64,000 nt of DNA from the NCBI RefSeq assembly GCF_027744825.2, contig NC_071342.1, positions 23,280,001-23,344,000 of the forward strand, in the 5' to 3' direction. The notes under the pieces are model-generated. The model was not told where the DNA came from. It worked only from the letters and a program-made list of their open reading frames with translations, and ran no database searches. Position numbers and translations under genes: made by a program. This document shows, piece after piece, positions 1-12,285 of this stretch. The stretch is from Synchiropus splendidus (Eukaryota; Chordata; Actinopteri; Syngnathiformes; Callionymidae). The number at the start of each line of letters is the position of its first letter. Position 1 is the first letter of the stretch.

Positions 1-727
1 TCTTTTGCGCTCTCATTTTCTTATCTAGTTGAACTACTTTTTAAAACAGAACAGAACCCAGAACTTCATAACTCAGAATAACTTAAAGAAATACTTGCAA
101 TGAAAGAAATAAGCAGGGCTGCTTGCCAACTTCAGTAGGTGAAGTGGTGGTTGTACTGTCCTCACCACACGTGCCACTGTGCCGTTATACAGCCAGCAAA
201 CTTGGTTTATGGAGGTTTTTTGTACATGTATCTTGTAACTACAAATGTACAAATATAACACATTCAGTGTTCAACAAAACACATAGCAGCTTCACAAACA
301 TTTATAACCAAATACTTACAAAGTAGAAACAAGTGCACCTACTCTACAGGCGTATTTGAACGATCCTTATTTAAGACGATGTCTCACTCTCACAAATATG
401 CTCATCGTTTTTTTACGTTTTACAAAATAAATTCACCATTTTAATTGTAACTTATTAATAAATTAAATTCAAATATCTTGAACCTGAAGAGGTGACAGAG
501 GTATGGAAGTAGAATATATAGTAAACAATTGGTCATGATCACTACTCATCAGTATTTGATATAGGCCTGGAAACCTCTAGAATTGACATCCAAACGTCTT
601 GATGTTTGTGGTGGAATTCACCTCATCATCACTGCAGCAACACAGTAGCAAATGGATCCTGATTGGCAGCATGCTTGCCTTTGCCCTTCACTAAGACAGT
701 TTCATGTTGGCCCTCTGACCTCTGCAG
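1..727. other. AT-rich non-coding stretch, presumably hnrnpll intron
   Basis: I find no exon here that matches the upstream RNA-binding part of hnRNP L-like. The sequence is AT-rich, with many stops in all frames. The first recognisable hnrnpll exon begins at 728 after a CTCTGCAG acceptor and starts in the middle of a codon, so at least one earlier coding exon exists. It may lie left of the window or be a short exon I could not recognise. Confidence 0.5.
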
Positions 728-2914
728 GACCGCCCTGCCCCCTGCTGCCTCTGCCTGGCAATGGCAGGCACAAGCTGAGCTCCTTGGATGTTCCTGACAT
801 GGTGTCGTACCCGCTGCCCCAGTCCTCTACGTCCTACCCAGGACACGCCCCCAGCTCTGTTGCCATGGTGAGCGGCCTACATCCCTCCAAGATGAACTGC
901 ACCCGCATCTTCAACCTCTTCTGCCTTTACGGCAACATCGAGAAGGTGCGTGGCACTATATCTGTGTGTCAGTGGGTGTGCGTGTGACTGTGTGTGTGGG
1001 CATCTTTTGCCATGCCTGTGAGTACCAAGTCTTGACAAGCCACCTTCTTGTGAGGACATTTTGGCCTGTCCTCACAAGGTTTAGAATAGCGTTTTTCGAC
1101 CAGGGTGCCGTGGCACACTAGTGAGCCGTGAGAGAGAGTCAGGTGTGCTGTGAGAAAATGATCCAGTGATGAAATCAAAACAGTTATTTAAAATAAATAA
1201 ATCATGATATATTTTGCCATATTGCCGCCCCTTTCTGGACACACTTGAAACAAATACATTTTCTGCAATTTGTTTCTGCAAAACTGAGTGTCAGTAGCTA
1301 CTGTTTTTCACAAATGAATAGTGATTTTCTATAGGACTTAAAGCAGAAGTGCGATTTGGCCCAGGTTCCTTTGGAACCAAGGGTGCCGTGGCTAGAAAAA
1401 GGTTGAAAAACAGTGGTTTAGAGGGTTAAAACATGTTTTGGATGGTTAGATTTATGGTGAGAGGCTGGGGAAAGGGTGATGGCAAACCGGAGCTTTAAAC
1501 ACTGACAATGTTGGAGTTTAGTTGAAAATTTTGGAGAGGAGAGATGTTAGGACACAATGACACATGACAACAAGTTGAAAACCGCTGCACCCCTCTGGCA
1601 GCGGCTCCTCACTGAAGGTTCCAGAGTCACGTAATTCATTGTGGAGAAAACAAATTGTTGGGAAACCTCTCTGGTGAACACAGACCTAAAAAAAGGAAGG
1701 GTGAAAGAACTTGTGGATGAGATCCTGAGCTCTCTTCAGGTTCTTTCTTACCGTGCTGCCACAGGTCAAGTTCATGAAGAGTGTCCCGGGCACGGCCCTG
1801 GTGGAGATGGGGGACGAGTATGCTGTGGACCGAGCCATCACCCACCTCAACAGCATCAAGGTCTTCAGCAAGAGACTCAACGTTTGGTGAGTATTCGTGT
1901 ATGTGAGTATGCGTTCTGGCAGCATGATAGCTGAATACTGTTCGGGCTGCTATTTGTTGGTGTTGGTCGGGTGACCGTGTTAACATCTGTGCTGGGAGTG
2001 AGGTCTCCGCCGCTTGAGTGAATCCTCTGTTGTGACTGTCCAGCGTGTCGAAGCAGCACGCCGTCATCCCCAGTCAAGTGTTCGAGCTGGAGGATGGCTC
2101 CAGCAGCTACAAGGACTTTGCTATGACCCGGAACAATCGCTTCAGCAGCGCAGGACAGGCGTCCAAAAACATCATCCAGCCTCCATCAGCCGTGCTGCAC
2201 TACTACAATGTTCCTCCGTGCATCTCCCAGGAGCACCTGCTGAAGGTAGGCATCACTTTTCAAATTCTAAATAGAACTTTATTTCCCTTTAAAATTGGAT
2301 TATTCCAATGGGTGATGCAAATTTTTGACAGTATTTTTTTGTCCCTCAAATAAATAATTTAAAATGATTTTTTCGACAGGACCTTGAAAATAGTGCCTTT
2401 CTATCATATGTCTAAACAATGTCATATATATCAGTACTTAATGCAGCCCTTTATTGCCCACCCCTGGTCTTCATCTTTAGCTCTGCACAGAGCACGATGT
2501 TCCGGGCTTCATCAAGTTCAAGATGTTCGATGCCAAACGTGAGTGTTTTCTCTCATAATCCTCCAAGGTGTTTTCGTCTTCTCTGACCCGCCTCTTCTCC
2601 TCCGCCAGCCTCGTCCAAAACAATCTCGGGCCTGCTGGAATTCGACAGCAAGACGGAGGCTGTGGAGGTTCTGACGGTCCTCAACCATTACCAGATCAGA
2701 ATCCCGAGTGAGTCCTCAGACTGAGTCCAGGCACTGGAGCTTCAGGACTCATTTAGCTCCATTTGTGAAATCTGAAAATACAATCCTACATGAATGTGCA
2801 GCCTGTGTTTCAGCAGCAGAAACTCTCTCAGCTGTGTGTGTCTGTGTGTGTGTTCCAGATGGCTCCAACCCTTACACCCTGAAGCTTTGCTTCTCCACGT
2901 CGTCTCACCTCTGA
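728..2914 (+). CDS. hnrnpll: hnRNP L-like RNA-binding protein (3' part)
   Basis: Nuclear RNA-binding protein that binds CA-rich RNA and controls alternative splicing. The visible coding exons are 728-945, 1765-1886, 2044-2245, 2481-2538, 2609-2707 and 2859-2914. All have GT-AG borders and phase closes throughout, giving about 250 C-terminal residues. The product carries NCTRIFNLFCLYGNIEKV and GTALVEMGDEYAVDRAI, the RNP-type signatures of the third RRM. LNVCVSKQ and ELEDGSSSYKDFAM follow, then a fourth RRM ending NGSNPYTLKLCFSTSSHL. The wording matches hnRNP L-like rather than hnRNP L, for example FAM-RNNRF-SAGQASKNIIQPPS and the SSHL end. The upstream RRMs are outside the window or unrecognised. 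A transposon relic sits in the intron after the first visible exon. A GU-rich tract precedes the last acceptor. No full-length start can be given. Confidence 0.96.
1043..1490. repeat. Foldback-type repeat split by the hAT-like insertion
   Basis: The left part (CTTGTGAGGAC, about 1047-1079) and the right part (GAGAGGCTGGGGAAAGGG, about 1460-1477) match the two halves of a repeat seen whole at 63487-63689 and in part at 7165-7253. The hAT-like element at 1086-1414 separates the halves, so the insertion is nested. Confidence 0.5.
1086..1414. mobile_element. hAT-like non-autonomous element
   Basis: A roughly 330-bp element in an hnrnpll intron. Its ends form a short imperfect inverted repeat: GCGTTTTTCGACC on the left and, read on the other strand, CTGTTTTTCAACC on the right. 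It is flanked by GGTTTAGA at 1078-1085 and again at 1415-1422. An 8-bp target duplication and TTTTTCAACC-type ends are typical of hAT elements. Internal segments recur at 41190-41300 and 18600-18700. No transposase reading frame remains. Confidence 0.65.
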
Positions 2915-3964
2915 AGATGTCCTGAAGGTTCTGGCAGCTTCATGGTCCCAGCTGACCTCTGACCTGAGATGGAACAGTGACCGGAGCCTGGATCTGGACC
3001 AGATGTCCCCAGGAGGGTCAGAGAGGAGTGTGACGACTCTCATCACCTTCACCTCGAGGCTCACTTGCTCCTCCTTCACCATCTCAACTGCATTGGTCTG
3101 TTGAGGTCCAGATCTCTTTGAACACCTCGTATGGAGAGAGGTTTGTCTGCTCATGGACTTGCATCGTCATCTGTTGGAGTCTCTCCAACCTTATTTACCA
3201 CCATGTTCTCGGACACAGAGTTGTCAGCGTGATGCTGGAGGAGAAGGGCAGATTAACTTTTGCTCATGAGGAACATGGTCCTGGACCGGAAGTTCTGAGT
3301 GTGTCGCAGGAGTCAGTGTTGGTGGCTTGGCACTCGCCTTTAGTTGTTGTTTCGTACTGGGATTCATCCACGAGTCCAAGGCTGTGATGATGTCGTCGGC
3401 TCAACGGTCGCCGCAGGATTTTACCGGTGCACAACAGGGAGAGTTGTGTCCTGGTTAATCTCAAGTCTGTGTTTGAAGTGGTTCAGGACGCCTGTTAAAC
3501 GTTTGCCCAGGAAGTCCAGAGCAGATGGAAGATGTTCAAGTTCAAAACTGTCCTTTGGATTTTCATCATCTTTCCCTCAAAAACATTGTTATCTATGATC
3601 AGTTCATCTTTGGCAGACGCTTCTGTCATGGCCATGTCAACACAGAAGTGCATGTGGGATGTAAATAACCGTTTAACATGTCCACAGCTTCAGCTTCAGT
3701 GATGTGCAGTTGTTGGATGAACCTTTGTGAATGGACGCTTTCCTTCATGAGACACGAGGCTGAGTGTAGGGCCCAAACACGTTCGCTCACTTTCAAGGGC
3801 CTGTGAGGTTTTCACTCAACAAAATTTAAAGTTTTAAATACACAAACGCAAAGATCATATCTTGTTTCCGAGTGGCTGACCCGAGCTCATCAGTGGTCCG
3901 ATGTGAAAATATTAAACAGTGCTGCTGCGAGCACTAATGTGTTGTTGAATGGAGATGTAATAAA
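2915..3964 (+). terminator. hnrnpll: hnrnpll 3' UTR and poly(A) signal
   Basis: About 1 kb of non-coding sequence follows the hnrnpll stop. The first convincing AATAAA on the plus strand is at 3959-3964, so cleavage is expected near 3980. No other gene is visible in the interval. Confidence 0.7.
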
Positions 3965-4076
3965 CGTGACGTCACGTGGCCAGTTTTAAACGTTACCGTA
4001 AAAATGCGAGCACTTCACGAAGAAACTCAAATTAAAGGAGACGGTGGTATTTTATTTTTGAAGATAAACGTGTACA

Positions 4077-4568
4077 TTAAAACACGTGACATTCAACAAC
4101 TTCGTGTAACACAAGCTCCACCCATTTTGAAAGTGCACGTATGTTGACGCTGCGACCTCGTGACACCCGATCGACGACCCCATTGGCTGTTTTCAAACCG
4201 CTGCAGAATTCCGGCCAGTTCAAACGAGCCCAGCATTTTCTGTTGCAGATCCACCGAGACTTAAAACTCTGGCGCTGCGACTCAAACAGTTGACTGCTTT
4301 TTCTCCATTTGTCACGTTCCCTCTTTGTACAGGAGGTGTAATCGGAGGGTGAGAAATAGCAGGCTAACTTAGCATTGGCGTAGTTGAGAACAGCAGTCGG
4401 GACCTCGTTCTGCCGTGAGAAACACTGGTAAGTACTGCGAGGACGACGTCGATGAAGGTTGTAGCATTTGAATTTCGTGATCAGATCGACGAGGACTTTC
4501 ACGTTGTCAGTGAAGGCCATTTCAAAACCCTTGGAAATGTTTGATAGTACATGGGCGCCGCGGATCAC
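4077..4568 (-). CDS. Unrecognised 163-codon ORF, possible small gene
   Basis: An uninterrupted minus-strand frame of 163 residues beginning MIRGAHVLSNISKGFEMAF and ending ELVLHEVVECHVF. It is rich in Arg, Lys and Ser, with seven to eight cysteines. I see no signal peptide, membrane segment or known motif, and I do not recognise the family. Two things raise it above the many shadow frames. It overlaps no recognised exon, and a minus-strand AATAAA (plus-strand TTTATT at 4051-4056) lies about 20 bases past its TAA stop. Its ATG would lie about 190 bp from the cdk1 start, in divergent orientation. Against it: length alone is not decisive, it may be cdk1 5' regulatory DNA, and upstream exons were not found. 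Confidence 0.25.
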   Translation of the reverse strand: MIRGAHVLSNISKGFEMAFTDNVKVLVDLITKFKCYNLHRRRPRSTYQCFSRQNEVPTAVLNYANAKLACYFSPSDYTSCTKRERDKWRKSSQLFESQRQSFKSRWICNRKCWARLNWPEFCSGLKTANGVVDRVSRGRSVNIRALSKWVELVLHEVVECHVF

Positions 4569-4760
4569 CGAACTATTACTCTGTAATTACACCTCGATAT
4601 GTTGCGAGACTACGATGAGTCTCGATGTCGAGACGCGAGATGAACCTTCAGTCTGTCGTGACCACACAGAGCTTCATTGATGGTGCCCCTAAATCAATCC
4701 GTTCTCTGGCGACGCCACTGTCATCTCATTTACAGTCGCTGAGACTGACTGCAGGACATC
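4175..4760 (+). promoter_or_regulatory. cdk1: cdk1 upstream region with CCAAT and CHR-like motifs
   Basis: Inverted CCAAT (ATTGG within CCATTGGCTG, 4180-4189) is followed by two TTCAAA motifs (4192-4197 and 4219-4224). These are the reverse of TTTGAA, the cell-cycle homology region core. CCAAT plus CHR is the known arrangement in vertebrate cell-cycle promoters, including cdk1. The motifs are about 550 bp upstream of the ATG, so a 5' UTR intron would be needed if they mark the core promoter. They also fall inside the unidentified ORF on the other strand. Confidence 0.35.
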
Positions 4761-6461
<1,701 letters not shown>

Positions 6462-6510
6462 TCCTCTTTTAAACTCCAGCCCTGTTCATATTTGTTTGTG
6501 TGTCCTGTTG

Positions 6511-6516
6511 AATAAA
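6511..6516 (+). terminator. cdk1: cdk1 poly(A) signal
   Basis: AATAAA lies 50 bases after the cdk1 stop. Expected cleavage is about 6530, which nearly meets the end of the convergent ctu2 transcript. Confidence 0.75.
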
Positions 6517-6562
6517 TCTATTTTAATTTTGTCACTTCATTTTGTTTTGGTTTTTGGAGAAG

Positions 6563-6568
6563 TTTATT
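6563..6568 (-). terminator. ctu2: ctu2 poly(A) signal
   Basis: Plus-strand TTTATT, which is AATAAA on the ctu2 strand, lies about 190 bases past the ctu2 stop. Expected cleavage is near 6545. Confidence 0.65.
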
Positions 6569-6756
6569 TCTGTTCAACACAGAGATGAAGAACTGGGAAA
6601 AGTGATAAAACACGTTTTTAATGACGAAACTGAAAACAAAAAGAGGTTCTAAATGCAACTCTCTGGATATGTGTGCCGTGCACATGAGCGCGGCCAACTG
6701 AGGTCAGAGTCAGAGCTTCTGCTTGTGAGCTTCCGCATCCTCATGATCCACTTCTG

Positions 6757-9700
6757 TCAGTCGTCTCCAGGCAGCAGGAAGTCGCTGATCTGTTCCCTCA
6801 TCTCAGACCTGCAGGACAGAAGCCGTTTAAGAGTCTTGTGGTCAGTCACTGGAGCTGCGCGGGTCACACCTCCGCTGCCGCCGCCGAGCTTCCGCCAGGA
6901 CATACTGAGGGAGTCGCTCCACTGAGGTCTGGCAAAGTCAAGACAGAAGACTTTTACAATCCTGTCATCAGGGCATTTTAAAACCATGAAAAAAACAGAA
7001 TTGCTTGAGTGAGATTCTTCCTCTTGATGCTCATTTCACACACTCTCTGCTCATCCCTAAAATATATTTCTCCAATTCCGATCATATCATTCCTTTTTTC
7101 CCCTCAACTGTTCTCTTGTATTTTCCTCCATATAACTGGGTCATTATAACATTTTGGCTCTGGTTGAGGTTAGTCATGTGTTAGGTTCAGGATGAGAGGC
7201 TGGGGAAAGGGCGATGGGCCATGAGAAACATCACAATATCCCCACAAGGATAGAAATACAAGTGCGTGTGAGACGAGAGGTGGTCTCACCAGGTCTTTGA
7301 CAGTCAGTTGGCAGCTGTAACACAGCAGGCTGCTGAGGTCCGTCCTCTCTGCTGGCCTGAGGTGACCAGACCCAGGAGAGTCAGTGGAGGTTTCTCTCTC
7401 AAGACAGGAGCGCGAGAGCGCACTCACCTGGAGGAGGAGCAGCAGGGCACCCCCTCCTCAGCCCCCCCACACACTCCTGTCCTGTCACAGCACTGTCCAA
7501 GAGCAGAGGTCGGACCTGGACTTGAAGCAAAGGCGGAGGAGATTCTGGTCTGGGAGAGCTGCTCTGAGATCAGGGTCGACTGAAAGGCTGAAGCCTTTCC
7601 TGGGGACAAACAATATTCATTGCTGGAAGCAGCTTCATTGGGCCATTCAAACACACTGAAAACTCAGGTGTGGAGCCCTTTTCAGCCACAACTAAAGAGC
7701 AACCAGTGGCAGGATGAAGTTGGCAACTGACCTGCAGATGTGTCCAGGCCACACAGGCAGAGCAGACAGCGATGGCAGGGGTCTACAGCAGAAGACGCCC
7801 CACATGCGGTCTGCAGCTTCTCACTGGTCCTGCACACACAGGGGAAGCGGTTTGAGAGGCATCACAGACACTCACACGTCAGGCCTGCTGCTGACCTGTA
7901 GATGGTGCTGATGGTGGAGGGGAAGTCCTCCTGAAGCTTGGTGAGGAAACTCTCGGTCAGACGCTGGATACTGGACTTGTCTTTGGTCTGTGGACTCAAA
8001 CGGGACAGAGGTGCTCAGACGGCCACGTAATCGAACAATCACAAGCGCGTGCGACTGAATCTGTCCAGCAGGGGGCGGTGAAAACGCAACACGATCTTCG
8101 ATGTGGATGAATGCAGCGTTTTTAACCGACAGGTGTGCCGTGGGAAAATGATCCACTTTCACCTCATTTGTCCGGAGATAGAGGTGGGCGATATGATGAC
8201 ATGAAATCATGACAATGAGAAGGTGTTGAGGAGCAACCAAGGTGAGGAGATGATCCCATGGATTGGCTGCCATTCTTTCTCTCCACTCTACTGTAGAGCT
8301 CCAGTGTGTTGATGCGCTGATCTGTCCCTCAGTCAAAGCAGCGCTACTGTGGTGCGCCGCGCTCCTCTTCCCACACACTCACAGCCAAGAAGCCGCTCAC
8401 ATGCGCAACTTCCTGCTGTTTTTAAAGCTGATGCGCCTCTAACTGGACCACACACTTTCACCTTTGTCAGCCGTGGCTTACGCAGCACAGAACTAAAACG
8501 ACGGTACCTGAGTGTCCAGGCCGGGGCTGAAGACAGTCGGCACCCCGAACAGATGATTGAAGTAGGCGATCTCTCTGGCTGAGTAGTCTCTCATGGGCCT
8601 CACACAAACGATGTCACCGTACCGAGCGTCAGAGAAACCCTGAATGAAGCCCAGAAGTTGATTCATTAACTCAAGTGTTGGGTCTAATCTCATGGGAACA
8701 TTTTAAACATCCTGCTGAGAAGCTGCGGCTCCACATGCACGTACTGTGTCCTGAGCCAGCGCTGCTCCTCTGCCCAGCGAGATGCTGACCAGCAGCAGGA
8801 CAGCCACTCGGGTGCAGCTGTCGCCCAACATCAGCTTGCTGTATCCTTCACTTCGAGCAGTGTGGACCAGCAGATGCTGCCTGGGGGAGCAGGAAAGACA
8901 AGTGTCCAGACGTGCAGAGGAACACTACTAAGCACGTCTGACCTTAAAGTTCTTAACAGGTCCAGCTTGGCAGTGAGCGTCTTTACAGAGTCCAGCATCT
9001 GCTGCAGCATCCGAGTTTGTGGCTCCTGGACGTTGAGGCTGACCGGCGACTCTGGGGCTGACAGAGTTTGGTAACCGTCGGCGTCAGGAGCCTGAAGGAA
9101 CTTATCCACAGCTGCTTTGTAGGACGCAGCCGACGGACCGTGATCGGGGACGGCGGCCACCAGCACTGAGCTGGGAAGATCCAGAACCTGAGGCCAGACG
9201 TCAAGTTGGTCATCACAGAAGTGGCTGAAGGGGGAGACACTCATTGAACACATGTTATGGGCAGCGACTGTGTGTGAGGCTTCTGGCGCACACGTTCAAA
9301 AGGTTGCTTTTTGGCTGAGTCTTCTTTGGCACAACAATTACACACATAAATCAAGATTTGAATCCAACGCCGAGGCCCTGTTTGGAGCTGGTGCACGGGA
9401 CCGTCGCGCACACACTGACCCGCTCAAGTGGAACCATATAGAAGGGGAAGCCTGTGGCCTGGAACAGAGCCCGCAGTTCTGCCAGCGTCCTCAGCCTCTG
9501 CTCCGGCGTCTGTCCCGTAACGGCGCCCTCTAGAACACAAGACATCACCAGCTGGAATGTTTGCAGACTGCAGGGCCCCGGTTCTGCTTACCATCGATGT
9601 AGACGATCCCAGGCAGGAACCTCAACTTCTTGTGAGCATTCTGACTCAAACCCTGAAGAGAAGAACAGATTCTCACATTCTGATCTCAATGAATCGCACT

Positions 9701-11279
9701 ATAGTTGAGTTAACTCGCGATTAATGGCAACTTAATCACACATTTTGTATCCGTTTTAAATGTAACTTAAAGGAAACCTCAATAAACAGCAGAGCGACCA
9801 GTAATGTTTTCCTCATGCCAACATTTTTCTACTCCAAATGCCCAACAGAACACATACTGTCCAGAACATTCTTTAGAATCGAGGCGATGAAGAGGCTCAA
9901 CAACACGGCACAACACTGGATACATAATTGGCCACTGTCATGTGTGAAGAATTTGCCAATAACGGTGAGTTAACTCTGCTTTGGTGCGATTCATTGAGAT
10001 TAAAATGGTAATCTATTGACAAAATAAGGCTTTTATTTAACTAGAGTTGCAGTCTTTATCAGCTAATTCATCTAGCATAACAACTTTACTCCTCATCAAA
10101 ATGTCAGACATTATAACACTCCAGCACTGTATTACCTCTTGCACTTGTCTGAGCATGGAGCAGGAAGAGGGACCTCCAGATACAGCGAGCAGCACCTGCA
10201 CCCAAAACAGCTTGATCAAGTGAAGCAGCAAAGGATCTGTGTGAGGACTGTCAGTGGGAGAGATGTGAAACGGAACAGCACCTTCTCTCCCGGGTATATG
10301 ACCCTGTTTTTCCCCAACATGGCCCGGAACTTGTGGATGAAATACTCCTTGAAACAGTCCCTGACGGGAAGATGGAAGCAGGTAAAAGTCAAAGATCAGA
10401 ATCACAACAAACCACTGACCAGTCTCTGACCGCAGCCCAGTGAGCATGAAAGATTTGTTCACTGGGACGTCCTTTAAGATCTAAATTCAGTCATCCTAAG
10501 ACTTTGGTGTGAATCTTAAACTCTGGCCCAAACACAAGCCCGCTGTACTGAAAGTACCATGAGCACAATGAAAAGCTACGCATTTGTACATGGGTTTCTA
10601 TTGGACAATAAACAGCCAATGATACATTAGATTTCAGTGTTCAGATGACGCACCTGCAGTAGGTGTCTCCGGCCCGAATGACCACGGCTGCACTCCCTTC
10701 TTTGCATTTGCAACACTTCCTGGAGAATCTAGGGCACATGATCATCTCAGCTTGATTTCAGGTCAAATGTAACAAAGACGCAGAACAAGAAACCAGACTG
10801 CAGGATGCTGTCTCATTGAAACTCAAGACCTTGGACCAGAAAACGTATGGCTCTTACAGAGATTGGTGAGGTAGAAAGTATCACTTCTTTATTGCAGTTC
10901 GAGATGTACATAGAGACAAGAGACATTTATTTGAATGACGCGGTGAATGATGTGGTAAACACAGTGATTCCACACTCTGGTTGTAGAATGTCTCGGAGTT
11001 TCTGGATTGTGTTTTCCTCATGGCAAATACATGTTTGCGTCAACAACCACCACGGTCAAGACAACAAAGAATCTTAGAACAAGGAAGCGCGCTGTGTCCT
11101 TTGCCTTTGTTGAGACCGTTTCTCGATGAGATAATCAATAACAAGATTCGAAAAAAAGACAAAGACATCTCGCACCACTGGACATCAGAGAGATGAAAGC
11201 CACCGTGGCAACATACAACTCACCCCTGCATCTTCTCACTCTCCCTCAGTGACGGCAATTCTTCATTGACCTGACACAT
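6757..11279 (-). CDS. ctu2: Cytoplasmic tRNA 2-thiolation protein 2
   Basis: Partner of Ctu1 in the cytosolic complex that 2-thiolates wobble uridine U34 of tRNA-Lys, -Glu and -Gln. The exons in transcript order are 11224-11279, 10654-10719, 10282-10360, 10136-10195, 9592-9652, about 9410-9529, 8943-9224, 8745-8880, 8508-8639, 7896-7987, 7732-7829, 7428-7587, 7290-7356, 6870-6916 and 6757-6808, giving about 500 residues (human 515). The start MCQVNEELPSL fits the family. Cys pairs follow (KCCKCKEG), then VVIRAGDTYCRDCFKEYFIHKFRAMLGKNR in two exons. The PP-loop-like stretch is VLLAVSGGPSS, followed by GYSKLMLGDSCTR, GDIVCVRPMRDYS and C-terminal CLLCLCGLD and LLCYSCQLTVKDL. The 9410 donor is uncertain; the acceptor of the exon at 6916 is a second-choice site. 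Confidence 0.94.
7165..7253. repeat. Partial foldback-type repeat
   Basis: Right half of the repeat seen whole at 63487-63689: GAGAGGCTGGGGAAAGGG, then ATGAGAAACATCACAAT, then CCCCACAAGGATAG. It lies in a ctu2 intron. Confidence 0.55.
8114..8480. mobile_element. hAT-like relic in a ctu2 intron
   Basis: Begins CAGCGTTTTTAACC, the hAT-type end. The interval 8183-8463 is nearly identical to 18024-18305 in cyp17a1. The right terminus is missing or degenerate. No transposase frame is visible. Confidence 0.55.
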
Positions 11280-12285
11280 CCTGAGCTGTGAAGCCACCGG
11301 CCAAGACCCACGATCCGCCACCCGCAGAGTCCAGTCGAGCACCCGGGTGAGTCGTGACAACTTTGTGCGATGACTCAACTTTTCAAGGCGACCGAAGCCA
11401 GCAGGAAGGTAGCACTCGAAGGGTGAGCCTCGTTCTCAAAAACGTCGCTAACTTGACAACGTGTTTCTCTAAATAACATAAGTTGAAGACGGCGTTGCTC
11501 GAGTGTACGGTGGCCGCCAGCAGACAGTTCCAAATGCGCAACCGTAGCCACAACCAAACATGCGCCCCTGCTGGTGTGGAAGGTGATTGTCAACAACAGG
11601 ACTGACACACAAAGGGCATTAAATTAAATGCTTTTGCCCTAATTTGCGACATGTTTAAACATTTTCTCAAATATTGCAGTGTTCTTAGAATATAATCTAA
11701 GTAACGTATGCCGGATTTGAGTCAATGAATGACGTTTTTCATGTAAAGAATCAAACAGTAAAAATATTCGTGACCAGTTTTCAAAATGACCAGAATCCAG
11801 ACCGTCAAGTAGTGAGAAGGCGGTGACGTGGTTCGCCACAGTGACGCTTTAAAGCATCGTTCTTTCGGCGAACGGCGACACAAACGCCTCGTGTAATTTA
11901 GAAACTGCTACTCCCATGAATCAAAGCGAGCCGAGCGCTTTCCATTTGGTTCCACCCCTTGTCGCTCGCGAGCGTCGCGTGCGCGGCGGCGCAGATCTCA
12001 CAACAGAGTGGATGCGTGAGAGCGCGCGCGCATGAGCAATGTAGCTCTGAGCTTTTTATCCAGGTCAGTGACGCCTCAATGTTTACTTCTCCGGCATGTC
12101 TTCACCAGCCAGGGAGACAATGTCGCTGCTCCTGTCGCATCGGCACCGAACGAGCAGAGCGTTGGCGATAGGTGGAATCTGTAGCGCTCGCGATAACGCC
12201 GCGGCTCGGATGTTGTGAGAGCGATCAAAGCTGTTCCCGTGTCTGGACTGTTGTCGACAACTGCGGCTTCATCTTCAGCTCCATG
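11280..12285. promoter_or_regulatory. Shared ctu2/rnf166 divergent promoter region
   Basis: About 1 kb separates the start codons of ctu2 (minus) and rnf166 (plus). The interval 11930-12200 is dense in CpG, for example GCGTGCGCGGCGGCGCAG and GAGAGCGCGCGCGC. No TATA box is evident. A CpG-rich divergent promoter is the simplest reading. I recall the same head-to-head pairing in human 16q24. Confidence 0.6.

Noticed and set aside
728..2914. Assignment to hnRNP L instead of hnRNP L-like
   Set aside because: FELEDGSSSYKDFAM, QASKNIIQPPS and the CFSTSSHL end match the L-like paralogue, not hnRNP L.
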